Part shown: positions 17,860 to 27,707 of the stretch, piece by piece
Layout of the letters: each line of letters starts with the position of its first letter
Position numbering within the stretch: position 1 is the first letter of the stretch
Source: an uncultured Clostridia bacterium
Lineage (GTDB): Bacteria; Bacillota; Clostridia; TANB77; CAG-508
Assembly: GCA_944392805.1 (NCBI GenBank)
Contig: CALXXZ010000012.1
Location: forward strand, 1 to 55,791
DNA length: 55,791 nt
Direction of reading: 5' to 3'
The notes under the pieces: generated by a model
The model's input: only the letters and a program-made list of their open reading frames with translations
The model's database searches: none
What the model was told of the DNA's origin: nothing
Made by a program: the position numbers and the translations under genes

Positions 17860-18702
17860 CTATTTCTCTGTTGTTTCTTCTTTTGTTTTTTGCAATAAAA
17901 TTGTTATTATATATATTACTATCAATATTATTGCTACTACTAATGTTATCATTCCAAATGTATTTATTTTTTCGACAATATTTTGCAATATTGTTACTAC
18001 TACTTCTGAAAATGAGTCATTAAATATTTTTATTCCTGCTATATTTACTTTTGTTTGTACTATATTATTTGCAATTAGCACAAAACATGAGCTTCCTAAC
18101 AATGCTATTCCTAAGTCTTGAAGGTTTCTTGATACTTTTTTTATGTTTGATAATATAATTATTATTACATCAGCAATTATTGTAATTATTATTACAGTAT
18201 TTGCTTTTTCTATTAAATTTGTTATTTTTCCATATGCATTATTTATTTCATCTTCATATTTTGTATGTAATATTGTATTTGTGTATTCATCTGTTATATG
18301 TTTAACAAATTGTTCTATTGCTTTTTCATTTCTACTGTTTTTTATATTTAATTCATCTATGTTTGCATTTAATTTGTCTGATATTTCTGTTGTGTCTATC
18401 TTTATGTCTGTTCCATCATAAATATTTGATATTATTTGTTCTATATCTTTTTTCACTTTTTCTTCTGTACATATATCTTCTAGTACTGTTTCTTCTAAGC
18501 CTGATTGATATATGTAATTTTCAAAATTTGATTTTACAAGTTCATATGTTTCTGAATATAAATTTGTTTCTTCTAGTTTTTGCATAGTATATGTTTTGTC
18601 TAAAATTGTAGAAGAAACTATTTTACTCATTCCTATTGCTATAATACATATTACTAATATTGTTATTAATATGAATTTTATTATTTTTGCTATTATTTTC
18701 AT
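17860..18702 (-). CDS. unknown four-span membrane protein
   Basis: 280 residues. There is an N-terminal span (about 7-27), a charged, largely helical outside domain (30-165) with EEKVKKDIEQIISNIYDGTDIKI, then three spans near 166-185, 196-215 and 245-270, and a charged cytoplasmic tail. I recognise no family. It sits between the sortase and Wzz genes in the same operon, so it may serve surface-protein anchoring or polymer export. Confidence 0.6.
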   Translation of the reverse strand: MKIIAKIIKFILITILVICIIAIGMSKIVSSTILDKTYTMQKLEETNLYSETYELVKSNFENYIYQSGLEETVLEDICTEEKVKKDIEQIISNIYDGTDIKIDTTEISDKLNANIDELNIKNSRNEKAIEQFVKHITDEYTNTILHTKYEDEINNAYGKITNLIEKANTVIIITIIADVIIIILSNIKKVSRNLQDLGIALLGSSCFVLIANNIVQTKVNIAGIKIFNDSFSEVVVTILQNIVEKINTFGMITLVVAIILIVIYIITILLQKTKEETTEK

Positions 18703-18721
18703 TTTCTTTTTCCTTTCGTTT

Positions 18722-19345
18722 CTACTTTTCTAGTTCTGCATATACTACATATCTTTGTGTTGCATATCCTATGTTATTAAATGGATAACATGTATATAAC
18801 ATTAATATTTCTTTTTCTCTTTGAACTGGTAATTTGTCTAGTTCTGTTTCTTTTATTAATTGCATATCATATACTTTATATGTGTATTCTCCATATGTTG
18901 TTGTTATTTTTATTAGGTTTCCTTTTTGTACTTCTCCTAATCTTCTTAACATTTTTTTATAGTTATGCCCCATGTATATTATTGAGCCACCTTCTCCTGG
19001 AAAATAACTTCCACTTGAATGTCCTATCCCGTTTTTTAGGATTTCTAATGTGTCTCCAAAATATATTGGTAATTCTAAATCGATTTTTTCTATTTCGATT
19101 GTTCCATATTTTGTTCCATATTCAGGATAGTTTTCTAGTGTGTTTTTTTCTTCGTTTATTTGTGTTGGCTCTTCTACTCTATTTTCGTCTATTGTTATTG
19201 ATACTTTGTTTACTAATGAAAATGCTTGCTCTATTTCTTGCCCAAAAAATAGTTTTATTACAAGTATTAGTAACCCTGTAATTAATAAAGCAACTATTAT
19301 ACTACTAATAGTTGCTTTAAATGCTTTTACTAATTTATTTTGCAT
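18722..19345 (-). CDS. sortase (class D/E-like transpeptidase)
   Basis: About 207 residues. There is an N-terminal membrane anchor (about 10-35), a linker, then the sortase beta barrel with all three catalytic residues: His in IYMGHNY, Cys in LMLYTCYPF and Arg in ATQRYVVY. Sortases cut a C-terminal sorting motif and join the protein to the cell wall. Its partner is encoded immediately upstream, with the two frames overlapping by 11 nt. I start it at ATG 19345; an in-frame TTG at 19351 is possible. The substrate motif LAYTG, with Ala in place of Pro, fits class E-like specificity. Confidence 0.9.
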   Translation of the reverse strand: MQNKLVKAFKATISSIIVALLITGLLILVIKLFFGQEIEQAFSLVNKVSITIDENRVEEPTQINEEKNTLENYPEYGTKYGTIEIEKIDLELPIYFGDTLEILKNGIGHSSGSYFPGEGGSIIYMGHNYKKMLRRLGEVQKGNLIKITTTYGEYTYKVYDMQLIKETELDKLPVQREKEILMLYTCYPFNNIGYATQRYVVYAELEK

Positions 19346-19862
19346 TTGCAATTGTTCTCTTTGCTACAACAGTTATAGCTAGGGCAATTATTGCTACTAT
19401 AGAAACAACTAAAACAACATTTACGTTATTTCCTGTATATGCTAGTTTTCCATTATTTTCTGTAACTGTTTCTATTAATTTTCCTGTATTGTCATATACT
19501 TCTACTGATCCTGTTTTGAAAACTAATTTAACATCTATGATGTCTGCTGCTGATGTTGCTATTGATTTTAATTGATTTTTTTGTTCTGTTGTTAAATCAT
19601 CATAGTTTGTTGCTCCTGCATTTGTCATTACAGCTACTGCTTCATCTGCTTTTGCTATTATGGCATTTGCTTCATCATCTGTTACTGGGTTTTCTGATAG
19701 GTATCTTTCTATTTTTACTTTGTCTGATGCTGTCATTCCATATGCTTGTCCTTTTGCATATAGTTCATCTGCTAATGTTGCTGATGTTGCAGCTTGTACC
19801 CCTGTTCCTAATGCTATTACTAACATTACAATTAATAATGATACTGTTACTAATTTTTTCAT
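19335..19862 (-). CDS. sortase-anchored surface protein with LAYTG motif
   Basis: 175 residues. A signal peptide (MKKLVTVSLLIVMLVIALG, cleavage probably after VQA) is followed by an Ala/Asp-rich, largely helical domain. The C-terminal sorting signal is LAYTG, then a hydrophobic span and a basic end (AKRTIANAK). I chose ATG at 19862 over 19868 because GGGAG lies 7 nt upstream of the former. The gene opens the operon and overlaps the sortase gene, so this is probably the sortase's dedicated substrate. The biological role of the soluble domain is unknown. Confidence 0.85.
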   Translation of the reverse strand: MKKLVTVSLLIVMLVIALGTGVQAATSATLADELYAKGQAYGMTASDKVKIERYLSENPVTDDEANAIIAKADEAVAVMTNAGATNYDDLTTEQKNQLKSIATSAADIIDVKLVFKTGSVEVYDNTGKLIETVTENNGKLAYTGNNVNVVLVVSIVAIIALAITVVAKRTIANAK

Positions 19863-19898
19863 TCTCATTCTCCCTTTCCTTTGTTAAATTTCACCTTG

Positions 19899-19927
19899 AT
19901 TATACCATTACATTTTTTATTATGCAA
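19899..19927 (-). promoter_or_regulatory. promoter of the sortase-CpsB operon
   Basis: On the minus strand TTGCAT (19927-19922) and a perfect TATAAT (19904-19899) are 17 nt apart. The 15 bases from 19921 (TATGCAATACTTTTT on the plus strand) recur exactly at the promoter of the exopolysaccharide operon at 32399. Confidence 0.8.
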
Positions 19928-20001
19928 TACTTTTTTTGAAAAATTTTATTAATTTTTTTGAGTAGATTTTTAATGTGTTTTTATGTGAATCCGATAATTT
20001 T

Positions 20002-21519
20002 TTACTTAACTTTTTCTTTTTTTATTATATTAATTAATTCTTTAAATTCGTTCTTTTTATAACATTCTATTAAATATAAAATTATATTTAATAGCCCACA
20101 TAATATTGCTTTTATTAGAAATCCCCATATATTTTCGACATTTATATTTTTACAAATAGAATATGTAATAATATAGTTTAATAATGTACAAAAAATATAA
20201 TATGTATTATTCTTCCAATATTTTGATATTTTCTCTTTAAAATAATCTTTATATAATATAAACGGTTCATACCACCTATTAGTTAATATACGTGAAATCG
20301 CTGTTGCTATGATGATTCCAAACATTCCCCAAATTTTTCCTAGTACAATTGATAATATTATATTAATACATGCTGTTATCAAGAAAATATATCTTGTTTT
20401 TTTGAACATTCCTAAAGTATCTCTATATGTAGATATTGGATTTAATCTTCCTACTATATAAAAATTTAATACTATTGTGTATACTATTGAAACATCTAAA
20501 ATAAATTCCTCTCCTACCCATATTTTAATAAAGTCACTAAATAATATTAATAAACATACTGAAATAAATCCAAAAATTATTGCTGAGCAAAAGTCAATTA
20601 TTTTAAAAACTTCATATTTTCTTTTTTCATTGGAAACGGCATTTAGATTTCCTATACTAGCAGTCAGTGCACTAAATATTATTGTTGTAAATACTGTTAT
20701 TGAATTGATTATCATATAGTAATTTGAGTAATATCCAACATATATAGTTCCTATAATTATTGAAATTAAAATATTGTCTGTATTATTTAGTATTACCCCT
20801 CCCAATCTATATATAAATACATATTTTATATTTGAAAATATTTCTTTTGTTTCTCTCTTTTCTAATTTTTGTTTTCCTTTTAAATATGGATATAATTTGT
20901 AGGATTTCATTGCTCCATATAAATTCATCATAAATGTAAATAGTATCTGTACTATCAAATATAACATAAAATTATGAGTAAGGTACAATAATATAATTTG
21001 GACTATTTGTTGTATCACAGTAAAAATCATTGTATACATTTTTATTATATACATTTTTTGATCAGCCTGCAAAATTGACGTTCTACTTGCAAATAAATAT
21101 GAAATTACAGAATGCAACAAATATAATATGTAATATAATGTAATCTCGCTCATATCAATATTCGTATTCACTAAATATTTAAGCACCGGCACTAAGGTTA
21201 ATCCTATTAACAAAATTACTATAGCCATTATATTATATAATTTTTTATATAAATTCATAAGAGCTGTTATTTTTTCTTTATCGTTAGTTGCTAATGGCTT
21301 ATACATACTATAAATTATGGCATTTCCTATTCCTAGTTCTGCCAAAGAAAGTACAGTTAATATATTAGAGAATAATCCATTAACTCCTAGATACTCACTG
21401 CCTAAAGTTTTTATAAATACTGTTCTTGATATAAAATTACATATTAATATTATTATCTGGCTTCCTAGTCCAAAAAATATATTTTTCATCGAATTATATG
21501 TTCTAGAATTATTTTGCAT
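20002..21519 (-). CDS. Wzx-type oligosaccharide flippase
   Basis: 505 residues with about 12-14 hydrophobic spans across its whole length. The N terminus (NIFFGLGSQIIILICNFISRTVFIKTLG, followed by LGVNGLFSNILTVLSLAELGIG) matches the Gram-positive Wzx group of the polysaccharide transporter family. It flips lipid-linked repeat units to the outer face of the membrane. It is the last gene of the exopolysaccharide operon, overlapping the preceding gene by 11 nt. No clear terminator follows; 133 nt separate its stop from the next start. Confidence 0.92.
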   Translation of the reverse strand: MQNNSRTYNSMKNIFFGLGSQIIILICNFISRTVFIKTLGSEYLGVNGLFSNILTVLSLAELGIGNAIIYSMYKPLATNDKEKITALMNLYKKLYNIMAIVILLIGLTLVPVLKYLVNTNIDMSEITLYYILYLLHSVISYLFASRTSILQADQKMYIIKMYTMIFTVIQQIVQIILLYLTHNFMLYLIVQILFTFMMNLYGAMKSYKLYPYLKGKQKLEKRETKEIFSNIKYVFIYRLGGVILNNTDNILISIIIGTIYVGYYSNYYMIINSITVFTTIIFSALTASIGNLNAVSNEKRKYEVFKIIDFCSAIIFGFISVCLLILFSDFIKIWVGEEFILDVSIVYTIVLNFYIVGRLNPISTYRDTLGMFKKTRYIFLITACINIILSIVLGKIWGMFGIIIATAISRILTNRWYEPFILYKDYFKEKISKYWKNNTYYIFCTLLNYIITYSICKNINVENIWGFLIKAILCGLLNIILYLIECYKKNEFKELINIIKKEKVK

Positions 21520-22763
21520 TTTTTGTCCTTTCTAAGATTTTTCTTTTTAATTTGCCAATTTTTTTTCTGATTTTTCTCCATGGGTTCTCTATTTTTTCAA
21601 AATTAACCGTGCAAATCCATTCGATCTCGGGATATTTCTTTAATATTTCTGGATTAGATTTTATTGCATTTTGTATATCAAGCCAAAACGTAAGTTGACT
21701 TTCTGTTATATTTATTTTATATAATATATCATATTTAGCTTTTTTATTTATTTTCTTATTATATGTAAATCCATAATTATTCGGATTTCCACCAGTTGTT
21801 ATTATCTCATATATTGTTCTATAACATTTTTCACAATTACTACAATTTTCTCCTCCACCCTTTTCCCAACAAACTCTTAGCTGAGGATATATATTTTTTG
21901 TTTCTGAATATTTTATTATGGATTTTATTTTATCTTGTCGAGAAAAGTTATATTGGTCATGTTCTACTATACAATTAACAAATCTTAATTGATTATCAAT
22001 TGTAGGATCTGAAGCACATCCAATCCTTGCTTCTTTTTCTGTATAACTAGAAGCTATATATAATTTTGTTATATTTTTTAAATATGCTAAAACTGAAACT
22101 TGTCCTAATAAACCTATACCATGTTGAAATCCATGCCACCAATTATCATTCACAGTTTCTAAAGCTTTTTTATCAAGTTCTTTGCTATTGATAAATTCTT
22201 TTAAGTTAGATTTTATGTAATTGTTTTCTAATTTTAAATTCTTTCCCACATTATTTGCATGTTCTTTTACTTTTTCCCATCCATTTAAGTCTGCCAATTT
22301 AATATCTGCACCACACATTGTTATTAATTGAGGAGTTTCATCAATATGCGCTATCAATGTAGAAAATGAATCTGCTCCTCCGACTAAATAATATTGCTGA
22401 TTTTTTTACACCTTCTGTTAAATTTTTTTCGATATTATCTACATCTATATCACAACTCATATTTATTTGTGGATACATATTTTGATATGCTTTTAATAGA
22501 TTATTAATACAATAAAAAAATTCCGCATCAATGCTCTCAATTTTGATTGTTGCATTATAAAAAAAGGCTACTGGTAATATATTACATAAAAACGGAATAA
22601 TTTTTACTGAGTCAGGAACTTTTTGTATATCAATATCATATTCAATAAAAAATTTTTCTTTTTCAATAAAAACATTTTTCCATTCGCCTTCTATTTTATA
22701 CTCAATTATTATTTTTCTATTATTTTTAATATTTATATTTTCTACTTTTAATATATTTTTCAT
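21509..22763 (-). pseudogene. QueC-like PP-loop ATPase of polysaccharide locus, frame-broken
   Basis: Two frames together make one protein of about 418 residues. The first ends in the normal approach to a PP-loop (KKSAILFS) and the second resumes with GGADSFSTLIAHIDE, giving the ATP-pyrophosphatase motif SGGADS once one base near 22382 is ignored. The shift therefore falls inside the catalytic motif, at an in-frame CGG. Further on, RVCWEKGGGENCSNCEKC supplies clustered cysteines as in QueC-type zinc sites. The ATG at 22763 is preferred over a GTG at 22772. The gene could be a pseudogene, a read error or a recoded gene; its role in the locus is unknown. Confidence 0.75.
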
Positions 22764-22776
22764 GTAATTCACTCTC

Positions 22777-23844
22777 TTACTTATTATTTTTTATGAAATC
22801 ATTTATAATCTGTTTCATTTCATTAAATGTTTTTTTCATTTGATTAGAATTCATTTTTTTATCACTATCTGCTTCTAATTCTTTATATTCTTCTATAAAA
22901 TCTTCAATATTATTTTTATCTACTAATTTTATATATCTTATTTCTTTTAACCATCTATTATACACTTCTTTAACTTTTCCATTACTATTATTAAAAGCAA
23001 TACATGGTGTACCTGTTATCACACAAAAAATCATTCCATGCAATCTATCCGTTATTACACATTTTGAACTACTAAATTTCGTCCAAATTTCATTTAACTT
23101 TTCTTCTCTTTCTTCTAAACTGATGTTTCCGATGTGAGTATCTTGATATTCTATGTTAAGTCCTTTTTGTTGTAGATAATCATATATCCTTTTTTCATAT
23201 TCTTTATTTAATGCTTTTTCTTTGTCATTTCTCATACAGAAAATAATGTTATTATTTCTTTTTACTTCATTATTTTTCTTGTCTAAATATAATACAATAT
23301 CAGGCATTTCTTTAACAATACATTTATTAAATTTTTCTTTCATTTTTCTATAACTTTTATTTTCTCTTGCAAATATTAAAAGTTTTTTATGCTTATTATA
23401 TATTTTTTGTGTTTGTTTTAATGCTTTACTTCCTTGCATATCATCTGAAAAATCTATTGTTTGAGGAAATGAAATTATAATGTTATTTTTAAAGTTATTT
23501 ATAACAAATTTTCTTTGGTCCTCGATTCCCTGATATAAATTTCCCATGTTTCCCCCACCAATTATTGTTATAACATCATTAGATGTAATTTTATTTTTTA
23601 AGGATTTCATTCCTTCTATAATGTCTTCACAACAATATTCCACAACTTCATATTCTTTAAAATTGTCTTTTATAAATTTTTTTTGAGCATATGTAATTGC
23701 AATATCTCCCAAATTACCATAATCTGCGGCTAGAGCTATTATCATTTTCTTTTTATTTTTATCTAAATACTGATATTTATTTTCCTTTTTTAATATGCTT
23801 TTTATTTTCATTTTCCATAAACTTGGTATAAATTTTTTTATCAT
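22777..23844 (-). CDS. polysaccharide pyruvyl transferase family protein (first)
   Basis: 355 residues. Typical features are DYGNLGDIAITYAQKKFI near the N terminus, the glycine-rich TIIGGGNMGNLY, and VITDRLHGMIFCVITGTPCIAFNN in the C-terminal half (the conserved D-R-x-H-G). Family members transfer pyruvate from phosphoenolpyruvate to sugars of surface polymers. It lies between the PP-loop gene and a glycosyltransferase gene with gaps under 20 nt. Confidence 0.88.
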   Translation of the reverse strand: MIKKFIPSLWKMKIKSILKKENKYQYLDKNKKKMIIALAADYGNLGDIAITYAQKKFIKDNFKEYEVVEYCCEDIIEGMKSLKNKITSNDVITIIGGGNMGNLYQGIEDQRKFVINNFKNNIIISFPQTIDFSDDMQGSKALKQTQKIYNKHKKLLIFARENKSYRKMKEKFNKCIVKEMPDIVLYLDKKNNEVKRNNNIIFCMRNDKEKALNKEYEKRIYDYLQQKGLNIEYQDTHIGNISLEEREEKLNEIWTKFSSSKCVITDRLHGMIFCVITGTPCIAFNNSNGKVKEVYNRWLKEIRYIKLVDKNNIEDFIEEYKELEADSDKKMNSNQMKKTFNEMKQIINDFIKNNK

Positions 23845-23846
23845 TT

Positions 23847-24824
23847 TTATCCCTTCAATTCATATATTTTTATAAATAATGGTAAGTTATAATAAAATGT
23901 TAAATATAATATTCTTTCTTTAAGACTATTTTGTGATAAATCTTTTTTGTATTTTTTATAATTGCTTTTAAAAAATTCATATTCTTTTTTATATTCTTTA
24001 GTTTTTGTTAAATCTTTTCTTTTGTTTTTAGCAATATGCATAAAATATGTTTTTATATATTTTAATCTATTTATATCTGCTTTTGTTTTCATTTCTGGAT
24101 ATTCCTTAATAATATCTAAATATCTCTCATTTATTAATTCTTTTATATCTTGTATAAAATTAGCATCTATATTATGCAATATACTACTATTCCTTTGAAG
24201 ATAAAAATATCCTATATAATTGGTATATACAATTTTCTTTGCTTTACTAAATATTTTGTATGTTGTTCCTAAATCTTCCATTTTTTTACCATATGGATAT
24301 TTTATGTTATTAAATAATTCCTTTTTATATAATTTATTCCAAGCGTAATTATCAATGTAGGTATCTGAAAGCAATAATTCAATTGCTTTAATGTTATCTA
24401 ATATTTTTATTATTTTTTCACAACTCTGCTTACAATCCACTTTGTAGTAATCTTCTCTTATTTTTTTATAACTACATATAGAAACATCAGCATTATTTAC
24501 TTTCAATTCATTTAATAAAATATTATACATATTTTCTTCTATATAATCATCACTATCTACAAATCCAATATATTTACCAGTAGCAATTTCAACACCTTTG
24601 TTTCTAGCATCTGATAGTCCTCCATTTTCTTTATGTATTACTTTTATCCTATAATCTCTTTTTTTATATTCATCACAAATTTTTCCTGAATTATCAGAAC
24701 TCCCATCATCTACTAATATAATTTCTAAATTTTTATATGTTTGATTAATTATACTGTCTACACATTTTTTTATATATTTTTCGACATTATATACAGGTAT
24801 AATTATAGATATCTTATCCTCCAT
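23847..24824 (-). CDS. GT2-family glycosyltransferase (tandem copy B)
   Basis: 325 residues with a GT-A fold N terminus: IIPVYNVEKYIKKCVDSI, ILVDDGSSDNSG and the metal-binding GFVDSDDY. It should add a sugar to the lipid-linked repeat unit on the cytoplasmic face. The first 100 residues closely match those of the next gene upstream (copy A, 24837-25805), which indicates a tandem duplication followed by divergence of the acceptor-binding C-terminal half. The spacing of 12 nt fits one operon. Confidence 0.9.
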   Translation of the reverse strand: MEDKISIIIPVYNVEKYIKKCVDSIINQTYKNLEIILVDDGSSDNSGKICDEYKKRDYRIKVIHKENGGLSDARNKGVEIATGKYIGFVDSDDYIEENMYNILLNELKVNNADVSICSYKKIREDYYKVDCKQSCEKIIKILDNIKAIELLLSDTYIDNYAWNKLYKKELFNNIKYPYGKKMEDLGTTYKIFSKAKKIVYTNYIGYFYLQRNSSILHNIDANFIQDIKELINERYLDIIKEYPEMKTKADINRLKYIKTYFMHIAKNKRKDLTKTKEYKKEYEFFKSNYKKYKKDLSQNSLKERILYLTFYYNLPLFIKIYELKG

Positions 24825-24836
24825 AATTTTTTCTCC

Positions 24837-25805
24837 TTATATTTTTTTATATATTTTTTTCATTCCCCATATAAAAAATGGTATATTTTTCTTATATATC
24901 ATGTATAATATTTTATCTTTTTCATATAACAAATTGATATCTATATTATTAATTTGAGTTTTCACATCTTCTATAATTTTTCTATAGCCATCATTATAAT
25001 AAAGTTTTGCGTAAATTTTTAATAGATTTCTAAAATGCTTACTTTCACTTTCTTTTCTTTCTTTTTTATTCTTGCAAATATTATTTAAAAGATTATATAT
25101 CTTTTTTTCTGTTTGATATATATCAATATATAATTTATCACTTTTTTTTGTCATAATACTACCATTTCTTTGTACATAATTATATAAACATCTATTATAA
25201 AAAATTATCTTATCAGCATTAGACAAAAATTTATAGAAAGTAGCAAAATCTTCTGCTAACATTCCTTTCGGAAATTGAACTTTTTCTACAATTTCTCTTT
25301 TATAAATTTTGCTCCCTGCTTCATATCGTATGTTTCTTCTAAAAAGGTTATCAATCATTGCATCTTCATATGTCATTTCTTTTATTTCTTTTGTATTACC
25401 TTGATTATATACACCTTTTGATTTTATTTCTTTTCCTTCCTCATTTACCTTTCTAAGATTAAAACATACAATATCTGCTTTAGTCTTTTCAATAATATTA
25501 TTTAACTCTTCACACGCTGTTAATTCTAAATAATCATCACTATCAAGATACATAATATAATCACCCGTTGAGATTTCTAATCCCTTATTTCTAGCATCTG
25601 ATAACCCACCATTTGTTTTATGTATTACTTTTATTCTAGAATCTCTTTTAGCATAATCATCACATATATACTTACAATTATCTGGTGACTCATCATCTAC
25701 CAATATCATTTCTAGATTTTTATAAGTTTGATTTATTAAACTATCAATACATTTGTGTATATATTTTTCGACATTGTATATTGGAACAATTATAGTTATT
25801 TTCAT
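24837..25805 (-). CDS. GT2-family glycosyltransferase (tandem copy A)
   Basis: 322 residues with IVPIYNVEKYIHKCIDSL, ILVDDESPDNCK and MYLDSDDYLE as the GT-A nucleotide- and metal-binding motifs. It is strongly similar to copy B over the first third. The C-terminal part has EDFATFYKFLSNADKI, also paralleled in copy B (MEDLGTTYKIFSKAKKI). Donor and acceptor sugars cannot be read from the sequence. Confidence 0.9.
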   Translation of the reverse strand: MKITIIVPIYNVEKYIHKCIDSLINQTYKNLEMILVDDESPDNCKYICDDYAKRDSRIKVIHKTNGGLSDARNKGLEISTGDYIMYLDSDDYLELTACEELNNIIEKTKADIVCFNLRKVNEEGKEIKSKGVYNQGNTKEIKEMTYEDAMIDNLFRRNIRYEAGSKIYKREIVEKVQFPKGMLAEDFATFYKFLSNADKIIFYNRCLYNYVQRNGSIMTKKSDKLYIDIYQTEKKIYNLLNNICKNKKERKESESKHFRNLLKIYAKLYYNDGYRKIIEDVKTQINNIDINLLYEKDKILYMIYKKNIPFFIWGMKKIYKKI

Positions 25806-25817
25806 TATTTGTCTCCT

Positions 25818-26882
25818 TTATATATCAAAGATACTTTTATATGGATAAACTCCTTCTCCACCCAAAATCATTATTTGATAGTACATAGCTATAAATAATA
25901 TCCCTAGTATGACAACTTTTAGTATTATTCTTAATTTTTGATTTTTTTCTTTTTCAAATATCTTAGGTATTAATAAAATTTGGAAAATTGTAAAATATCT
26001 TACTAATCTATTTACCAGTGGTATAGATGAAGAAATAAGAATTATACACATTCCTATAAAATTTATATTAGTTAATATTTTAAATTCTTTATCTTCTTTT
26101 GTTTCCTCATTATAATAAAAAATATTAAGCATAAATATAATTATATTTGTTAAAATTAAAACCATTGAAGATGTACCTGTATTATATTGAGATGTATAAT
26201 ACCAAGCATATGGAGTAAATTGTATTATATATTTTATCACTATTTCTATAACTGGTTGAAAAATTAATAACAGGATTACTAGTATTATTCTTTTTTTATT
26301 GTCTAACTTAAAGTTAAATATAAAAATAAATGGTATCATTAGTATTGCAGAAACATGTATTAAACTAGCTATAATGCAGCACAAAATATACTTAATTCTT
26401 TTATTTTCTTTCATATACTTAAAAGCATAAAAAATTATTGAGATTGCTATTGCTTGTCTAACCATATTCATTGAATAAAAATATGATTGTCCAATAAATA
26501 TTAACATTATACTGATAAACAAATTGTTTGAATTTTCATATATTCCTTTATATATAAAATACAAGAATATAAATGAAGTAACAAAAAATAATACCCTATA
26601 ATCTCCTGTTAAATCAAATATAATTTTATTTATTATATTAAATCCTATTTCTGAGAATTCCATTGTTCCTCTTGCTATTCCATAAAAATGTGGAAGATAT
26701 GTATAAAAATAGTCTGTTCCTATTCCATATCTTAATCCCATTGGAAAAAGAGCTATAAAAAAAGAAACAATTAACAATAATTTCTCTATAAATTTACTTT
26801 TTTTACAATATGTTTCTTTATTCTTAAATCTTATTGGATATACTGCACAACATGCTAATATCATAATTATTACATAAATCAT
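25818..26882 (-). CDS. EpsG-family polysaccharide polymerase (Wzy-like)
   Basis: 354 residues, about 10 hydrophobic spans. The stretch MGLRYGIGTDYFYTYLPHF near residue 50 and the FYSMNMVRQAIAISIIFYA segment are typical of EpsG proteins, which polymerise repeat units on the outer face of the membrane. The start codon overlaps the stop of the preceding glycosyltransferase gene (ATGA), so the two are translationally coupled. Confidence 0.88.
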   Translation of the reverse strand: MIYVIIMILACCAVYPIRFKNKETYCKKSKFIEKLLLIVSFFIALFPMGLRYGIGTDYFYTYLPHFYGIARGTMEFSEIGFNIINKIIFDLTGDYRVLFFVTSFIFLYFIYKGIYENSNNLFISIMLIFIGQSYFYSMNMVRQAIAISIIFYAFKYMKENKRIKYILCCIIASLIHVSAILMIPFIFIFNFKLDNKKRIILVILLLIFQPVIEIVIKYIIQFTPYAWYYTSQYNTGTSSMVLILTNIIIFMLNIFYYNEETKEDKEFKILTNINFIGMCIILISSSIPLVNRLVRYFTIFQILLIPKIFEKEKNQKLRIILKVVILGILFIAMYYQIMILGGEGVYPYKSIFDI

Positions 26883-27688
26883 TTTTCTTTCGTCCTTTGA
26901 AAAAATTTTATTACTTTTTGTGGTAGTATCCCTGCTACTAATGGTTTTAGTACATATATATAATTTTTTATATTTAAAATACCCAACTCTTTAAATCCAT
27001 GATACCTGACCCACATTTCATTAAATCTATATCTATATTTTTTCTTTTTTGCACAAAATGAGTCTTCTCTATAATCTAATAATGGTTCTTGAAAATTATA
27101 CATTTTTATTCCTCTTGCAAACATTCTCATAAAACAATCATAATCTTCCACTCTATAAGTCTTTTTTAAATCTCTATATCCATTAACAATATCATAAGCT
27201 TCTCTTTTTGCAAAAATTGTAGGATGGGGAACAGCTACTCTATAGAGAAAATCCTCTTTTTTTACATATTCTTTATATTTTCTTAATCCCCATATTCCAT
27301 TATCATCAAACAAATTCATAACTGAACCTGTTAATTTATATTCTTTGTTGTTTTTTAAGAAATTTATTTGTTTTTCAAATCTATCTAAATGTGATATATC
27401 ATCATCATCCATTCTTGCAATATATTCTCCTGTAGAAACTTCTAGACAATGATTTAATGTATATGCTAACCCCTTATTAGTTTCATTTTCTATAAATTTT
27501 ACTCTATTATCATTTTTACATATCTCTTTAGCCCATTTTATACAATCATTTGTCGAACCATCATCACATATTATTAACTCGAAATTTTTGTATGTTTGAT
27601 TTAAGATTGACTCTAAAGATTTTTTTATTACTTCTTTAGATCTAGCATTATACATTCCCATTATTACTGATATCTTATCTTTTTCCAT
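26879..27688 (-). CDS. GT2-family glycosyltransferase
   Basis: 269 residues. GT-A motifs are VIMGMYNARSKEVIKKSLES, LIICDDGSTNDC and ARMDDDDISH; HPTIFAKREAYDIVNGYRD and YRVEDYDCFMRMFARG follow. This set resembles glycosyltransferases that act early in exopolysaccharide repeat assembly. It overlaps the EpsG-like gene by 4 nt. Sugar specificity is not determinable. Confidence 0.9.
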   Translation of the reverse strand: MEKDKISVIMGMYNARSKEVIKKSLESILNQTYKNFELIICDDGSTNDCIKWAKEICKNDNRVKFIENETNKGLAYTLNHCLEVSTGEYIARMDDDDISHLDRFEKQINFLKNNKEYKLTGSVMNLFDDNGIWGLRKYKEYVKKEDFLYRVAVPHPTIFAKREAYDIVNGYRDLKKTYRVEDYDCFMRMFARGIKMYNFQEPLLDYREDSFCAKKKKYRYRFNEMWVRYHGFKELGILNIKNYIYVLKPLVAGILPQKVIKFFQRTKEK

Positions 27689-27707
27689 TATTACCCCTTA
27701 ATTACAA

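Noticed and set aside
22341..22763. An independent small hypothetical protein
   Set aside because: Its last residues overlap the start of the PP-loop motif continued in the next frame; together they make one known-type protein.
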